Source: CAYWKU01 sp964459325 (GTDB taxonomy: Bacteria; RBG-13-61-14; CAYWKU01). From it: a stretch of DNA of 64,000 nucleotides. Where the stretch lies: assembly GCA_964459325.1 (NCBI GenBank), contig CAYWKU010000011.1:51605-115604 (forward strand), given 5' to 3'. The position numbers and the translations under genes were made by a program. Below are positions 43,500-52,686 of the stretch, in pieces; position 1 is the first letter of the stretch; every line of letters begins with the position of its first letter. The notes below the pieces were generated by a model. That model ran no database searches. It had not been told where the DNA came from and saw only the letters and a list, made by a program, of their open reading frames with translations.

Positions 43500-44366
43500 A
43501 TGGGAGCGAAAAAACTCTTATCCGTCATTGTCGCCGTGACATTCCTGGTATGCTTGTCCTTAGCCATGGCTCAGGAGAGCAAGGACAGCAATGCCGTACA
43601 GTCCCAAAGCTGGGAACAGAACTCCGGTCATCCCGGCTCCGGAGAACTGGACTGGACAAATCAGATAGTAAAGTCCATAGGCATAGGAGTCATCAATCCC
43701 AACGCCGTTAACGTGGGCCAGGCCCGCGCCGGATGCTTGCGAGCGGCAAGAGTGACCGCACAGAGAAACCTGTTAGAAATTATCCAGGGAGTTAACATCG
43801 ACTCCGAAACCACCGTGGAAAACTTCATGACCACCTCCGACGTGGTAAAAACTCAAGTGAACGGAGTACTCCAGGGAGCTCAGCAGATAGGCCAACCCGT
43901 ATACAAGTCCGACGGCACATGCGAGTTGACCATGGGCGTCAGGGTAACCGGCGATTTGGCTGACATCCTGTTACCACCGCCGGACAACTTCGGAGGAAAG
44001 CAGGACGATGTGCCCTCCGGACCGCAGAAGGTATATACCGGGCTGGTGGTCAACGCTTTCGGCCTGGGCGCGGTTCCCGCCATGGCTCCGAAAGTGCTTG
44101 ACGAGGACGGAAACGAACTCTACGGCACATCCTACGTTAGCCGCGATTACGCGGTGGAGCAGGGCGTGGTCGGTTACGCCAAGAACGTTGACCAGGCCAG
44201 GGAAAACCCCAGAGTGGCCGACAATCCGCTGGTACTACAGGCGGTGGAGGCCTCCGGCTCCAAGAAGGCGAACATCGTTATCAGCAACGAGGACGCGAAA
44301 AAGCTCGAGGATGACAGCATCGACTGGGGATTCCTGAAGGAATGCAAAGTAATTATAGTCCTTTAG
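43500..44366 (+). CDS. Exported LPP20-like domain protein
   Basis: 288 aa. Signal peptide (LLSVIVAVTFLVCLSLAMAQ). An LPP20-like region (about 62-150) has GQARAGCLRAARVTAQRNLL and SDGTCELTMGVRV; the C-terminal half (VYTGLVVNAFGLGAVPAMAP; GSKKANIVISNEDAKKLEDD) resembles other exported proteins of this group. ATG 43500, directly after a possible GTG, has AAAGGAG upstream. The LPP20-like motif is shared with the last gene of this set. Function unknown; probably periplasmic or surface. Confidence 0.75.
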   Translation: MGAKKLLSVIVAVTFLVCLSLAMAQESKDSNAVQSQSWEQNSGHPGSGELDWTNQIVKSIGIGVINPNAVNVGQARAGCLRAARVTAQRNLLEIIQGVNIDSETTVENFMTTSDVVKTQVNGVLQGAQQIGQPVYKSDGTCELTMGVRVTGDLADILLPPPDNFGGKQDDVPSGPQKVYTGLVVNAFGLGAVPAMAPKVLDEDGNELYGTSYVSRDYAVEQGVVGYAKNVDQARENPRVADNPLVLQAVEASGSKKANIVISNEDAKKLEDDSIDWGFLKECKVIIVL

Positions 44367-44478
44367 GTTAACCCGAGAGGAGCCTGTACGGATAAGGGTG
44401 GTAAGCTCCCGCGAGCGCCGATTATTTTTCATACGACCACCCCGCCGTTTTCCCAACTAAAACAAGGAGGAGCTAACA

Positions 44479-45636
44479 ATGAAACGTTATATGGCATACG
44501 TACTGTCGGCGGCTTTCATAGCGGCCTTCATCCTGGGATGCCCGAAGCAGGAAACCCGCCAGGCACGAGGTGAAATGGATACCCCCGGCCACCACGTCAG
44601 GACGGCTCACAGGCTGATTATGCAGAATGACGACTGGGAAGGCGCCCACAAGGAATACCAGCTTGCCCTGGGACTGGACCCGGATTACTCGCCCGCCCTC
44701 ATCGGCGAAGCCGTGTACTACGCCCACAAGGGCGACGAAGAAAAAGCCAAACAGATGCGCAAGCAGGCCTGGAAAAACGTTGACGACGATAACGACAAAA
44801 AGCTGGATTACTTCGCCAACGTCATAAAGTACCACTCGATATTGAAAAACGATGACTGGCTGGAAGAATGCGAAGAGGCCCTCGAGAAAGGTGAGAAAAT
44901 AAATCCCCGCTACGAACTGCTCTACCTGAACATGGGCGATGCCTACATGAGGGCTTACAAGTGGAGAAGCGCCGAAAACATGTTCAAAAAAGTTATCGAG
45001 CTCAACGGAAGTTACCGTGATTTTGCAGACAACAAATGGAAAAAGGCCCAGAAGATAGTCCGCGCCAGTCCCGGAAGTATCGTGGGCAAAAAAATCGCCC
45101 TGGTGGAAAAAATAACCAAGGCCGATGTTGCGGCCCTCTTCGTCGAGGAGATGCATCTGCCGGAACTGTGGAGGAAACGCGGTATTAAAACGTGGGAAAC
45201 GCCCGAGTTCAAGACGCCGGGCGAATCTTCCGCCGGCGACGCGCCCACCATGCCCACCGACATCGGCAACCACCCGCTCGGAACCGACATGAGGGAAGTC
45301 ATAAAGCTCGGCATCCGCGGCCTGGAAGCCGATTCAAGCGGCAAATTTCACCCTGACAAGCCCATCACCCGCGCCGAATATGCCGTCATGCTGGAAGACG
45401 TGCTGATAAAAGTTCTCAACGAACCCGGCCTCTCGAGCAAGTACGTGGGCGAAAGCCAGAGCAAATTCCATGACATGAGAACCGGCCATTGGGCATACAA
45501 CGCGGCCGTAGTGATGACCAGTCGCGGCCTTACGCCTCAGAACATGGAAGGGAAGTTCTATCCTACGGAGCCGGTGAGCGGCGCCGACGCGCTCCTTATC
45601 ATCCGCAAGATGATGGATTATTTGCGTATCGGCTGA
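44479..45636 (+). CDS. TPR lipoprotein with two SLH domains
   Basis: 385 aa. Signal peptide with lipobox-like AAFILGC (Cys at 21). TPR-like helices cover about 35-190 (NDDWEGAHKEYQLALGLDPD; YLNMGDAYMRAYKWRSAENM). Two S-layer homology repeats follow at about 262-315 (GTDMREVIKLGIRGLEADSS; FHPDKPITRAEYAVMLED) and 330-383 (FHDMRTGHWAYNAAVVMTSR; FYPTEPVSGADALLIIRKMM). SLH repeats bind cell-wall-linked polymers. RBS AAGGAGGAG. It follows the LPP20-like gene by 112 bp. Confidence 0.85.
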   Translation: MKRYMAYVLSAAFIAAFILGCPKQETRQARGEMDTPGHHVRTAHRLIMQNDDWEGAHKEYQLALGLDPDYSPALIGEAVYYAHKGDEEKAKQMRKQAWKNVDDDNDKKLDYFANVIKYHSILKNDDWLEECEEALEKGEKINPRYELLYLNMGDAYMRAYKWRSAENMFKKVIELNGSYRDFADNKWKKAQKIVRASPGSIVGKKIALVEKITKADVAALFVEEMHLPELWRKRGIKTWETPEFKTPGESSAGDAPTMPTDIGNHPLGTDMREVIKLGIRGLEADSSGKFHPDKPITRAEYAVMLEDVLIKVLNEPGLSSKYVGESQSKFHDMRTGHWAYNAAVVMTSRGLTPQNMEGKFYPTEPVSGADALLIIRKMMDYLRIG

Positions 45637-45665
45637 AATATACTCTTTGAAGAAAGGAGCCGGCT

Positions 45666-46421
45666 ATGAAATCGAACAAAATACTGGCCGCCGTCGCAAC
45701 GGTGCTAATCCTCGGCCTGACTCTGACAAGTTTCACCGCCTGGGCCGGCGCCAATTCGGCCAAAATAACCTACCTGAGCGGCAAGGCCTACAAAAGCCAG
45801 AAAAAACAGGGCCCGTGGGCGAGGTTGTACAAAAACAGGTATGTGGAAGCCGGTTATTACGTTAAAACCGGCTCCGGGTCCCGAATAGAAATCACCATGC
45901 CCGACGGCTCGAAAATAAGGCTGGCATCAAACAGCACACTATACCTCTCCGAGGCTCGCTTTGAGAAAAAGACGCGGAACTACCGGGCGCGCCTGATGGC
46001 CGGGAAGGTATACACCCGCGCAAGGCCCTCCCGCAGCCTCAACGAGAAATTTATCATTCGCACCTCGGGAGCGGTCGCAGGGATTCGGGGAACATCCTTC
46101 AATACCATCCTCATGCCGGACGGCGCCACCCGGGTGAAATGCTTCGAGGGAAAGGTATGGGTGGCCACGTGGGCAGATTACGCTCAAAGGTATCTCAAAG
46201 AAGAAAAACCGGACCAGGAATCCATGCTTGAGCAGTGGGGAAAGGCCGAGGAAGTCGAAGGTCCCAAGGAGGTAACCGAGGAAGAATGGCTCAAAATAGC
46301 GGCTTCGATGATGAGCGTTACCGTTACGGCAGACGGTAAAGTCCATGAGCCCGAAAAATTCTCGGAAGAGGAGACCGACGACTGGGAAGACTGGAATCGA
46401 GAACGGGACAAGATGGAGTAA
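45666..46421 (+). CDS. FecR-domain exported protein
   Basis: 251 aa. Signal peptide to about residue 28 (VLILGLTLTSFTAWAGA). FecR-like beta domain at about 30-170: ITYLSGKAYKSQKKQGPWAR, MPDGSKIRLASNSTLYL, and IRTSGAVAGIRGTSFNT, the usual FecR signature. The tail is charged. No N-terminal cytoplasmic segment, so it is not a classical sigma regulator; stand-alone FecR domains occur in surface proteins. RBS GAAAGGAG. Ends at a strong terminator. Confidence 0.88.
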   Translation: MKSNKILAAVATVLILGLTLTSFTAWAGANSAKITYLSGKAYKSQKKQGPWARLYKNRYVEAGYYVKTGSGSRIEITMPDGSKIRLASNSTLYLSEARFEKKTRNYRARLMAGKVYTRARPSRSLNEKFIIRTSGAVAGIRGTSFNTILMPDGATRVKCFEGKVWVATWADYAQRYLKEEKPDQESMLEQWGKAEEVEGPKEVTEEEWLKIAASMMSVTVTADGKVHEPEKFSEEETDDWEDWNRERDKME

Positions 46422-46427
46422 AGAAAC

Positions 46428-46462
46428 AAGCCGGGTTGTTTTACGGCAGCCCGGCTTTTTTT
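46428..46462 (+). terminator. Terminator after the FecR-like gene
   Basis: AAGCCGGG (46428-46435) pairs with CCCGGCTT (46450-46457), followed by T-run. The next gene starts 20 bp later without an obvious new promoter, so some read-through is likely. Confidence 0.8.
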
Positions 46463-46481
46463 ATAACGGAGGATTCGGATT

Positions 46482-47570
46482 ATGGAGCGTACAACCGGCA
46501 CATTTAACTTTTTTTTGCCCTCGCTGCTTGTCATAGCTTTAGTGTGCACATTCTTATTTTTCACAAGCTCCTGCAAGGACTCTGGAAAACCGCCCACCCC
46601 GGCGGAACCCGCGGTCATCGAGGGCCGGGTGGTCAGTCAGAGGCAGCCGGCGCCCGTCATGAAAGGCCTGAAAGTCTCAGCCATTTCAGGAGGAGAGGCG
46701 ACCAAAACCGCAAAGGTGAACCCCCGTACGGGGGAGTACTCCATCGAGCTGGAGGAGGCCGGCGGATACGATTTGCGTCTTAGAACGCCTACGGGAGTCC
46801 TTGACTTCAACTATAACGTTCAGGCTTCCTCGGGGAAAACCACAAAAGCCCCGGATATCGAGCTGCCGGTCGGAGCTTTGGCCCCTCCTTCGACGGTTGA
46901 AGGCCCCTCAGCGGAGGTTTCCGCCGCTACAGTGGCCACCGGTGAGATGAAGCCGCCCGCCGGGGTGGAGATGGAAGCCGCCTCCGTCGTGGGCACGGTT
47001 TATCCGGATGATGCGGAGGTCAAGCTGCTGGACGGTAAGGAAGTCATCGCGCAGGTACAGGCTGCTGCCGGTAAATTCAAGTTTCCCGAGGTTAACCCCG
47101 GTCTGTACGACATGGAGTTCAGCGCTCCCGGCTACGCGGAAAACGCCATAAAAAACGTGGCTGTCTCATCCGAAGGGGCCACGAAATCCCTGAACGGTTT
47201 TCTTTTATATCGCAGCCCTCTCGACGGTGTTGATTATGAAAAGGGACTGGTAACGGAAACCGGACTCGGTAAACCCAATCCCGACATGCCTTCCGGGCAG
47301 GCTTCTACAATGGCTTGCCGGGCGGCCAGAAACGTGGCCTATCGCGACCTGCTTGACACCATATTAAGTCTCGAAGTGGCAAAAGATAAATCGGTGCGCG
47401 ACATTGATACCTCCGGCAAGATAACTACCAGGCTCAGAGGATTCGTCCGGGGCGCAAAACTCATCAAAAGAAAAAAACATGACGACGGCAGTTGTGAAGT
47501 TACGCTGCAGATACCGCTGTACGGCTCATCCGGGGTTACCGGCTTTTTACAGGAGATTACAGAAAAATAG
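46482..47570 (+). CDS. Lipoprotein with carboxypeptidase-regulatory-like and LPP20-like domains
   Basis: 362 aa. Lipoprotein signal with LLVIALVCTFLFFTSSC (Cys near 27). Two Ig-like carboxypeptidase-regulatory folds (about 42-105, IEGRVVSQRQPAPVMKGLKV; about 168-245, VNPGLYDMEFSAPGY). The C-terminal LPP20-like part (about 260-350) has GQASTMACRAARNVAYRDLL and DDGSCEVTLQI, matching the first gene of the set motif for motif. RBS GGAGGA. Ends before a terminator at 47607. Confidence 0.75.
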   Translation: MERTTGTFNFFLPSLLVIALVCTFLFFTSSCKDSGKPPTPAEPAVIEGRVVSQRQPAPVMKGLKVSAISGGEATKTAKVNPRTGEYSIELEEAGGYDLRLRTPTGVLDFNYNVQASSGKTTKAPDIELPVGALAPPSTVEGPSAEVSAATVATGEMKPPAGVEMEAASVVGTVYPDDAEVKLLDGKEVIAQVQAAAGKFKFPEVNPGLYDMEFSAPGYAENAIKNVAVSSEGATKSLNGFLLYRSPLDGVDYEKGLVTETGLGKPNPDMPSGQASTMACRAARNVAYRDLLDTILSLEVAKDKSVRDIDTSGKITTRLRGFVRGAKLIKRKKHDDGSCEVTLQIPLYGSSGVTGFLQEITEK

Positions 47571-47606
47571 TTTTGCCCTTAAATTCCAGTGAGATAGAGG
47601 ATAAAA

Positions 47607-47633
47607 CGGGGCGCACAGTGTCGCCCCTTTTTT
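47607..47633 (+). terminator. Terminator after the LPP20-like lipoprotein gene
   Basis: GGGGCG-CACAGTGT-CGCCCC followed by T6, about 37 bp past the stop. Confidence 0.75.
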
Positions 47634-47681
47634 AAACCGGAAATCCCGGGCAAAAAGGCCTCACCTCCCCCAAAAGGGTAG

Positions 47682-47790
47682 CGCATCCTGAACGCAGGGT
47701 GGCTTTTGGAACGAAAGCAAGGTGTGGCATCTTTTGCACTTTCGGAGTTATCCCGATTTCGAGGATGTCGCCGGGAGCGTTCAGGGTGCG
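47682..47790. repeat. 109-bp inverted-repeat element
   Basis: CGCATCCTGAACGC (47682-47695) and GCGTTCAGGGTGCG (47777-47790) are inverted copies matching at 13 of 14 positions. The interior has a further weak hairpin (CGAAAG ... CTTTCG). No coding capacity, no clear target duplication. Together with the terminator it fills the spacer 47571-47867. Confidence 0.5.
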
Positions 47791-47867
47791 AAAAACTCCC
47801 GCTTTTCACAGAAAATCCGGGTCAAAAATTGAGCCTCGGTTTGCCCGCGCGTCGGGCATGGATTAGT

Positions 47868-48653
47868 ATGATAACTATGCACGATGCTTATTACTGGATT
47901 TTCTGGGTTTTTCTGGGCGGTCTGGGACTGTGCCTGGGAAGTTTCCTCAACGTTGTGATATGGAGGTGGCCCCGGGAAAGCTCCATCATCAAACCCCGCT
48001 CGACTTGCCCCCATTGTAACACCCTTATTTCGTGGCACGACAACATTCCACTGGCGAGTTTCATCTTTCTCCGAGGAAAATGCCGCCATTGCAACGCAAG
48101 GATATCATTACGATACCCGGCAATCGAGTTTTTAACCGCGGCGCTGCTGGTGGCCATTTTCGCCTTCAGGGGGATAGAAATCCAAGCTGCCACGAGAGCG
48201 CTTTTGGCGCTGATGATGATAGCAACTGCGATAATAGACGCGGAACACCTGCTGATACCCGACGAAATCAGCCTCGGGGGAGTGGTACTTGGAATCGGCT
48301 TCTCATTTATCCCGGGTGGCGTGTTTCCCCTGGAAGCGGTAATCGGAGCCGCCGCCGGGGCGGGAATATTCGCTATAATCCGCAAGGCGCACATGTTATT
48401 GACCGGCATAGAAGGCATGGGGCTGGGCGACGTCAAGCTGGTTGGAGCCATAGGAGCTTTCCTGGGATGGTACTCGCTGCCACTGGTGTTCCTTTTCTCG
48501 ACGGGCGCGGGCCTGCTGGCGGGGGGAATACTGATAATTGTGCAACGAAAAGGATACCGGGCGCAGTTGCCTTTCGGCGCCTTCCTGGCTCTCGGAACGG
48601 TCGTTTATATTTTTGTGGAGCCCTGGTGGACGAGGTTCCTGTTTGACCAATGA
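47868..48653 (+). CDS. pilD: Prepilin peptidase / N-methyltransferase
   Basis: 261 aa, family A24, about seven helices. Cleaves and N-methylates type IV prepilins and pseudopilins. N-terminal domain with CLGSFLNVVIWRWP and the zinc Cys pairs CPHC ... CRHC; catalytic Asp residues at IDAEHLLIPDEI and GMGLGDVKLVGA. Start ATG 47868 or 47877; the RBS is weak. Overlaps the histidine kinase start (ATGA). Confidence 0.95.
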   Translation: MITMHDAYYWIFWVFLGGLGLCLGSFLNVVIWRWPRESSIIKPRSTCPHCNTLISWHDNIPLASFIFLRGKCRHCNARISLRYPAIEFLTAALLVAIFAFRGIEIQAATRALLALMMIATAIIDAEHLLIPDEISLGGVVLGIGFSFIPGGVFPLEAVIGAAAGAGIFAIIRKAHMLLTGIEGMGLGDVKLVGAIGAFLGWYSLPLVFLFSTGAGLLAGGILIIVQRKGYRAQLPFGAFLALGTVVYIFVEPWWTRFLFDQ

Positions 48654-50293
48654 ACGATGCAGGCCGAAATAGAGTGCTGGATAAGCTGTTGCCCAACTCT
48701 CCGAGAGGGTTGAAATTTACTGTCGTGGCCTACATGGCCACGGTGATGCTATTGGCAATAATTCTAACCTTCCTGATAGTGTTCAGAATTACCTCGACCA
48801 ACCTTACCCGCGTGGAAGTAAGACGGGCGCAGGACACCATGAAGTCGCTTCAGGCGGGCGTGTCCAGGATTTTCGCCCGGCAGAAAACATTATCACCGGC
48901 TGCCGAGCTGGAGCTCAGTGTCATCCTGCGAGAGCTTATTTCACAACTCGAGCTGGAAAGCGCGGTGGTGGTGGACAGCAAGGGCCACGTGGTGCTTCGA
49001 CTGCCGGAGGGCGGGCCGGTCACGCTGGGAGGGGGTGAACCGGACCTGAGGCGGGCCATGGGAGGCCGGGAGATGGTCACCACTCGCCGCAAAAGGGGGT
49101 TCGGATTCTTCTCCAGCGGAATAAGGGAACTCGCGGTGAGCATCCCCATAATCATTGACGGAAAAATCCGGGGAGGCATAAAAGCGCGGTTCGGCATGGA
49201 AAGACTGAACAGAAATATCAGAACCACCCAGGGCATCCTTATCGGATTCATCGTAGCCAGCACGCTTCTGGCAGTCGGATTCGGAGCTTACCTGTTGAGC
49301 CGTACGGTAATAGGCCCCATTGATGAACTTAACCGGGCCACCGAGGAATATGCGTCGGGGAATCTTGACAGGAGAGTAGGAGTAGAAGGTGGCAGGGAAA
49401 TCGCCGAGCTGGCGCAAGCATTCAATGAAATGGCTCATAGAATTCAGACCAATCGGCGCCAGCTGGAGGAAAACGTACGAATATTGCGGGAAGTAAATGA
49501 GGACCTGGAACGGACCCGCGCCGAGTTGTTACACTCGGAAAAACTGGCCACCGTGGGCCGGTTGGCTCAAGGCATAGCCCATGAGATAGGAAACCCGTTG
49601 AGCGCGGTTTTAGGCTACCTGGAGCTGGCAAAGAAAAACACGTCAAAACCCGATAAAATCCTGGATTACGTTGAAAAAAGCGAGCGGGAAATCGCCCGTA
49701 TAAACGTCATCATCCGCGAGCTGCTTGATTACAGCCGCCCCACAAAACCGGAAATAGCATCGGTGGACGTTGAGGATACCATCTCCTCGCTGCTTACCCT
49801 CATAACCGGCCAGAAGCGCTTCAAGAATGTAACCATAAAGCGAAACGTCGAGGCGGGATTGCCTTCGATAACCGCCGACCGGAACCAGTTGATACAGGTG
49901 CTGGTTAACCTTTCATTCAACGCCGCAGACAGCATGCCAAAGGGCGGGGAAATGGAAGTCGGCGCGGCTACAAAAAAATGGCAACCTCCGGCCGCTTCCG
50001 AATCATACTTTTCGGGCTACCTTACCAAACCTCTCCCCCCGGGAGCGCAAGTCCTGGAGATTTGGGTAAGAGACACGGGAGAAGGAATATCGTCCGATAA
50101 TCTGAGCAGGCTCTTTGACCCCTTTTTCACCACCAAGGAACCCGGCGAGGGCACCGGCCTCGGGCTGGCGATATGTTCGAGGATTATCGAGGGAATGGGG
50201 GCGCGGTTGGGCGTTCGCTCCCGGCCGGGCAACGGCGCCAAGTTTATGATAGTATTTCCCTTGAACCACCCGGAAGAGGCTAGCCGGACTTAA
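48650..50293 (+). CDS. Two-component sensor histidine kinase
   Basis: 547 aa. Membrane helix 1 about 24-46, extracytoplasmic sensor about 47-185, helix 2 about 190-212, HAMP (about 213-265), coiled coil, HisKA with phospho-His in LAQGIAHEIGNPLSAVLGYL, and a HATPase_c domain with NLSFNAADSMP (N box), DTGEGIS (G1) and GTGLGLAICSRI (G2). NtrB-like kinase core. No response regulator is adjacent; it is translationally coupled to pilD. The last 14 bp overlap a converging gene. Confidence 0.92.
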   Translation: MNDAGRNRVLDKLLPNSPRGLKFTVVAYMATVMLLAIILTFLIVFRITSTNLTRVEVRRAQDTMKSLQAGVSRIFARQKTLSPAAELELSVILRELISQLELESAVVVDSKGHVVLRLPEGGPVTLGGGEPDLRRAMGGREMVTTRRKRGFGFFSSGIRELAVSIPIIIDGKIRGGIKARFGMERLNRNIRTTQGILIGFIVASTLLAVGFGAYLLSRTVIGPIDELNRATEEYASGNLDRRVGVEGGREIAELAQAFNEMAHRIQTNRRQLEENVRILREVNEDLERTRAELLHSEKLATVGRLAQGIAHEIGNPLSAVLGYLELAKKNTSKPDKILDYVEKSEREIARINVIIRELLDYSRPTKPEIASVDVEDTISSLLTLITGQKRFKNVTIKRNVEAGLPSITADRNQLIQVLVNLSFNAADSMPKGGEMEVGAATKKWQPPAASESYFSGYLTKPLPPGAQVLEIWVRDTGEGISSDNLSRLFDPFFTTKEPGEGTGLGLAICSRIIEGMGARLGVRSRPGNGAKFMIVFPLNHPEEASRT

Positions 50294-51569
50294 CCCAACC
50301 GGAACGAGGCTTGATATACAACTTTTCCTTTTTGCGCTCTATCTCGTCTTCATATATGTCCACTATATCCTGAGCGGCCTTTTTCCAGGTAAATTTCTCC
50401 AAAGCCCGCCGCCGGGCGGCTTTCGCCATTCTTTCCCGTTTTTCCTTATCGTTAACGAGTCCCATGACGGCGTTGGCTATGGCGTTGCTGGAGCGGGAGG
50501 GCACCATTATCGACGAGGCGCCGTCCGTGCCCACCACTTCCGGCAATGCGCCGCCGTCGGTGCTCACCACCGGCAAACCCGACGCCATGGCCTCCGCGGC
50601 CGGCAGTCCGAATCCTTCGAACAGGCTCGGAACCACCGCGATATCGCTCTCGCGGTATTTTTTCGCCACCTCATCCACCGGCAGCCGCCCGGTGAACTCC
50701 ACCCGGTCGGCTATTCCCAGCTCATCCACCAACTCCTGGGCGTAGAGATGCCGTGGAGCTCCGCCGTTGACGCAGGTAAGCGTTACATCCTCCGGCAGCT
50801 TTGTCATTGCCCTCAAAAGATACAATATGCCCTTTTTCCGGTCTTCGGTATTTCCCACGAAAATGAGCTTTTTACCGAGGTTCGGCCTGCCGTTGTCCGA
50901 AGGGCGGAAGAGGTTTACGTCCACACCATTATGGACCACCCGGATTTCGTCCGTCGGCACCCCATAGGCTTCCGTGATGGCCTCGGCGCTCAGGCGGCTG
51001 ACGGTAACCACACGGTCAAGACGGCGGGTAACGATGTTCTGCATGATTGGCGGGTAATAAATAACCCGCTTGGCCTTGGCCTTCAGCCCCTTGGTCTGCC
51101 AGACGCTTTCCTTGCGGTCTATAGCCAGCGGATGGTGCACGGTGCTCAAAACCGGGCAACCGAAGCCTTTCATGGCCAGCAGGCCGTATCCGAGACATTG
51201 ATTGTCGTGTATCACGTCAAAGGGGCCGTTTTCCCGAATCAATTGGGCAACCTTCCTGAAAGCCCGGAAGCTGTACGCAAACATCTCCGGGAAAAACCCG
51301 AAGCGGGTCATCGCAAACTCGAACAGGTTCCAGGGCCGCCACATGGCCATGGGGTTATCCTTGGGCAACCAACCCTTATGCACCATGAAGAAATTCTGAT
51401 TTTCTATCTCGTGAACGTGGGCCCACGGCATATCCAGCGGCATGGGCGGGCCGACCAGCACGTGTACTTCGTGGCCGAGTTCGGCCAGGGCGCGGGAAAG
51501 GTAGTACAGGTAAATCCCCTGCCCACCACAGTACATGTTTCCACGGTAGCTCAACAAACAGATACGCAT
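50280..51569 (-). CDS. GT4-family glycosyltransferase
   Basis: 429 aa, GT-B fold. N-terminal GGQGIYLYYLSRALAELGHE; C-terminal VGNTEDRKKGILYLLRAM and the donor-site motif SLFEGFGLPAAEAMASGLPV. Cytoplasmic or peripheral enzyme of glycan synthesis. The acceptor is not predictable. Starts ATG 51569 and is read toward the kinase gene. Confidence 0.93.
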   Translation of the reverse strand: MRICLLSYRGNMYCGGQGIYLYYLSRALAELGHEVHVLVGPPMPLDMPWAHVHEIENQNFFMVHKGWLPKDNPMAMWRPWNLFEFAMTRFGFFPEMFAYSFRAFRKVAQLIRENGPFDVIHDNQCLGYGLLAMKGFGCPVLSTVHHPLAIDRKESVWQTKGLKAKAKRVIYYPPIMQNIVTRRLDRVVTVSRLSAEAITEAYGVPTDEIRVVHNGVDVNLFRPSDNGRPNLGKKLIFVGNTEDRKKGILYLLRAMTKLPEDVTLTCVNGGAPRHLYAQELVDELGIADRVEFTGRLPVDEVAKKYRESDIAVVPSLFEGFGLPAAEAMASGLPVVSTDGGALPEVVGTDGASSIMVPSRSSNAIANAVMGLVNDKEKRERMAKAARRRALEKFTWKKAAQDIVDIYEDEIERKKEKLYIKPRSGWVKSG

Positions 51570-51615
51570 AGCCTTACCTTTTCAGGCATTTATATAAAAG
51601 AATGAAGGTAACTCG

Positions 51616-52686
51616 TCAAGTCGCCGATACTGAATGAAAATCATTTTTCGCCGCCAGTTGACCGCATGCAGCCATTATGTCGGAACCGCGACTCAGGCGT
51701 ATGAAAGCGCTCACCCCCTGCCCCCTGAGCAGGGCCTGAAAGCGCTCGATATCGGTCATGGAAGTGGGTTGGTAATCACAACCGGGAAACGGATTAAAGG
51801 GTATCAGGTTGACCTTCGAGGGTATCCCTTTCAATAACTTCACCAGGTTCCGCGCCTGGCTTTCGCTATCGTTTATGCCCTCAAGCATGACGTACTCGAA
51901 AGTAATCCGCCTTCGCCGGAGCAACGGATATTTGCGCAACGCCTTAAATAAGTCCCTCAGGGGATACTTGCGGTTTACGGGCATTATCGCGGAGCGGGTT
52001 TCGTCGTCCGGAGCGTTAAGACTTATCGCCGGCGAAGCGGGAACTTTTTCGACGCCGAGCATCCTGATTTTATCGGGAATGCCGACGGTGGAAATGGTAA
52101 CATGCCGGCGGCTCAAGTTTACGCCCTTATCGGCGGTCATAAGCCTTACTGCCCGGGCGACATTTTCGTAATTAAGCAGGGGCTCGCCCATCCCCATAAA
52201 CACCACGTTGGTTGGAGCCTCATCCCGAGGAAGACTGCGCCTGACGGCCAGAAGCTGTTCCATTACTTCCCAGGTTTCAAGGTTTCTTTTGAAACCCAGA
52301 GTGGCGGTGCGGCAGAATTTACACCCCATCGAGCATCCGACCTGGGTGGAAATACACAGTGTCCGCCGTTTTCCGTCGGGGATGAAGACACTTTCGACCT
52401 TCTCCATATCATCCAGCTCGAACAGAAATTTCCTGGCGCCGTCCACGGAAACCTGTTCGTCGGAAGGCTCAAGCACGCCGAGTTGAAAAATTTGGGCAAG
52501 CTCGCTTCTCAATGATTTTCCCAGGTTGGTCATGTTTTCCCATTCGGTGACGTTTTTATCGTAAAGCCAACCCATCAGCTGGGTAAACCGGAAGCGTTCA
52601 AGCCCCCACTCTGTAAGCCGGTGGGCCAGTTCGTCCGGTGAAAAGTTTTTTATTTGTTCGGGCTTGTTACCGTGATAACGGCTCAT
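51616..52686 (-). CDS. rlmN: Dual-specificity rRNA/tRNA adenine-C2 methyltransferase
   Basis: 356 aa, radical SAM. Methylates A2503 of 23S rRNA and A37 of some tRNAs. Cluster motif CSMGCKFCRTATLGF, GMGEPLLNYENV, and the methyl-carrying Cys near the C-terminus (IMAACGQL). Overlaps the TPR gene stop by 4 bp and is thus coupled to it. Confidence 0.96.
   Translation of the reverse strand: MSRYHGNKPEQIKNFSPDELAHRLTEWGLERFRFTQLMGWLYDKNVTEWENMTNLGKSLRSELAQIFQLGVLEPSDEQVSVDGARKFLFELDDMEKVESVFIPDGKRRTLCISTQVGCSMGCKFCRTATLGFKRNLETWEVMEQLLAVRRSLPRDEAPTNVVFMGMGEPLLNYENVARAVRLMTADKGVNLSRRHVTISTVGIPDKIRMLGVEKVPASPAISLNAPDDETRSAIMPVNRKYPLRDLFKALRKYPLLRRRRITFEYVMLEGINDSESQARNLVKLLKGIPSKVNLIPFNPFPGCDYQPTSMTDIERFQALLRGQGVSAFIRLSRGSDIMAACGQLAAKNDFHSVSAT

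Noticed and set aside
46462..46482. New promoter for the CarboxypepD_reg/LPP20-like gene
   Set aside because: The 20-bp gap after the terminator has no room for -35 and -10 elements; read-through is more likely.
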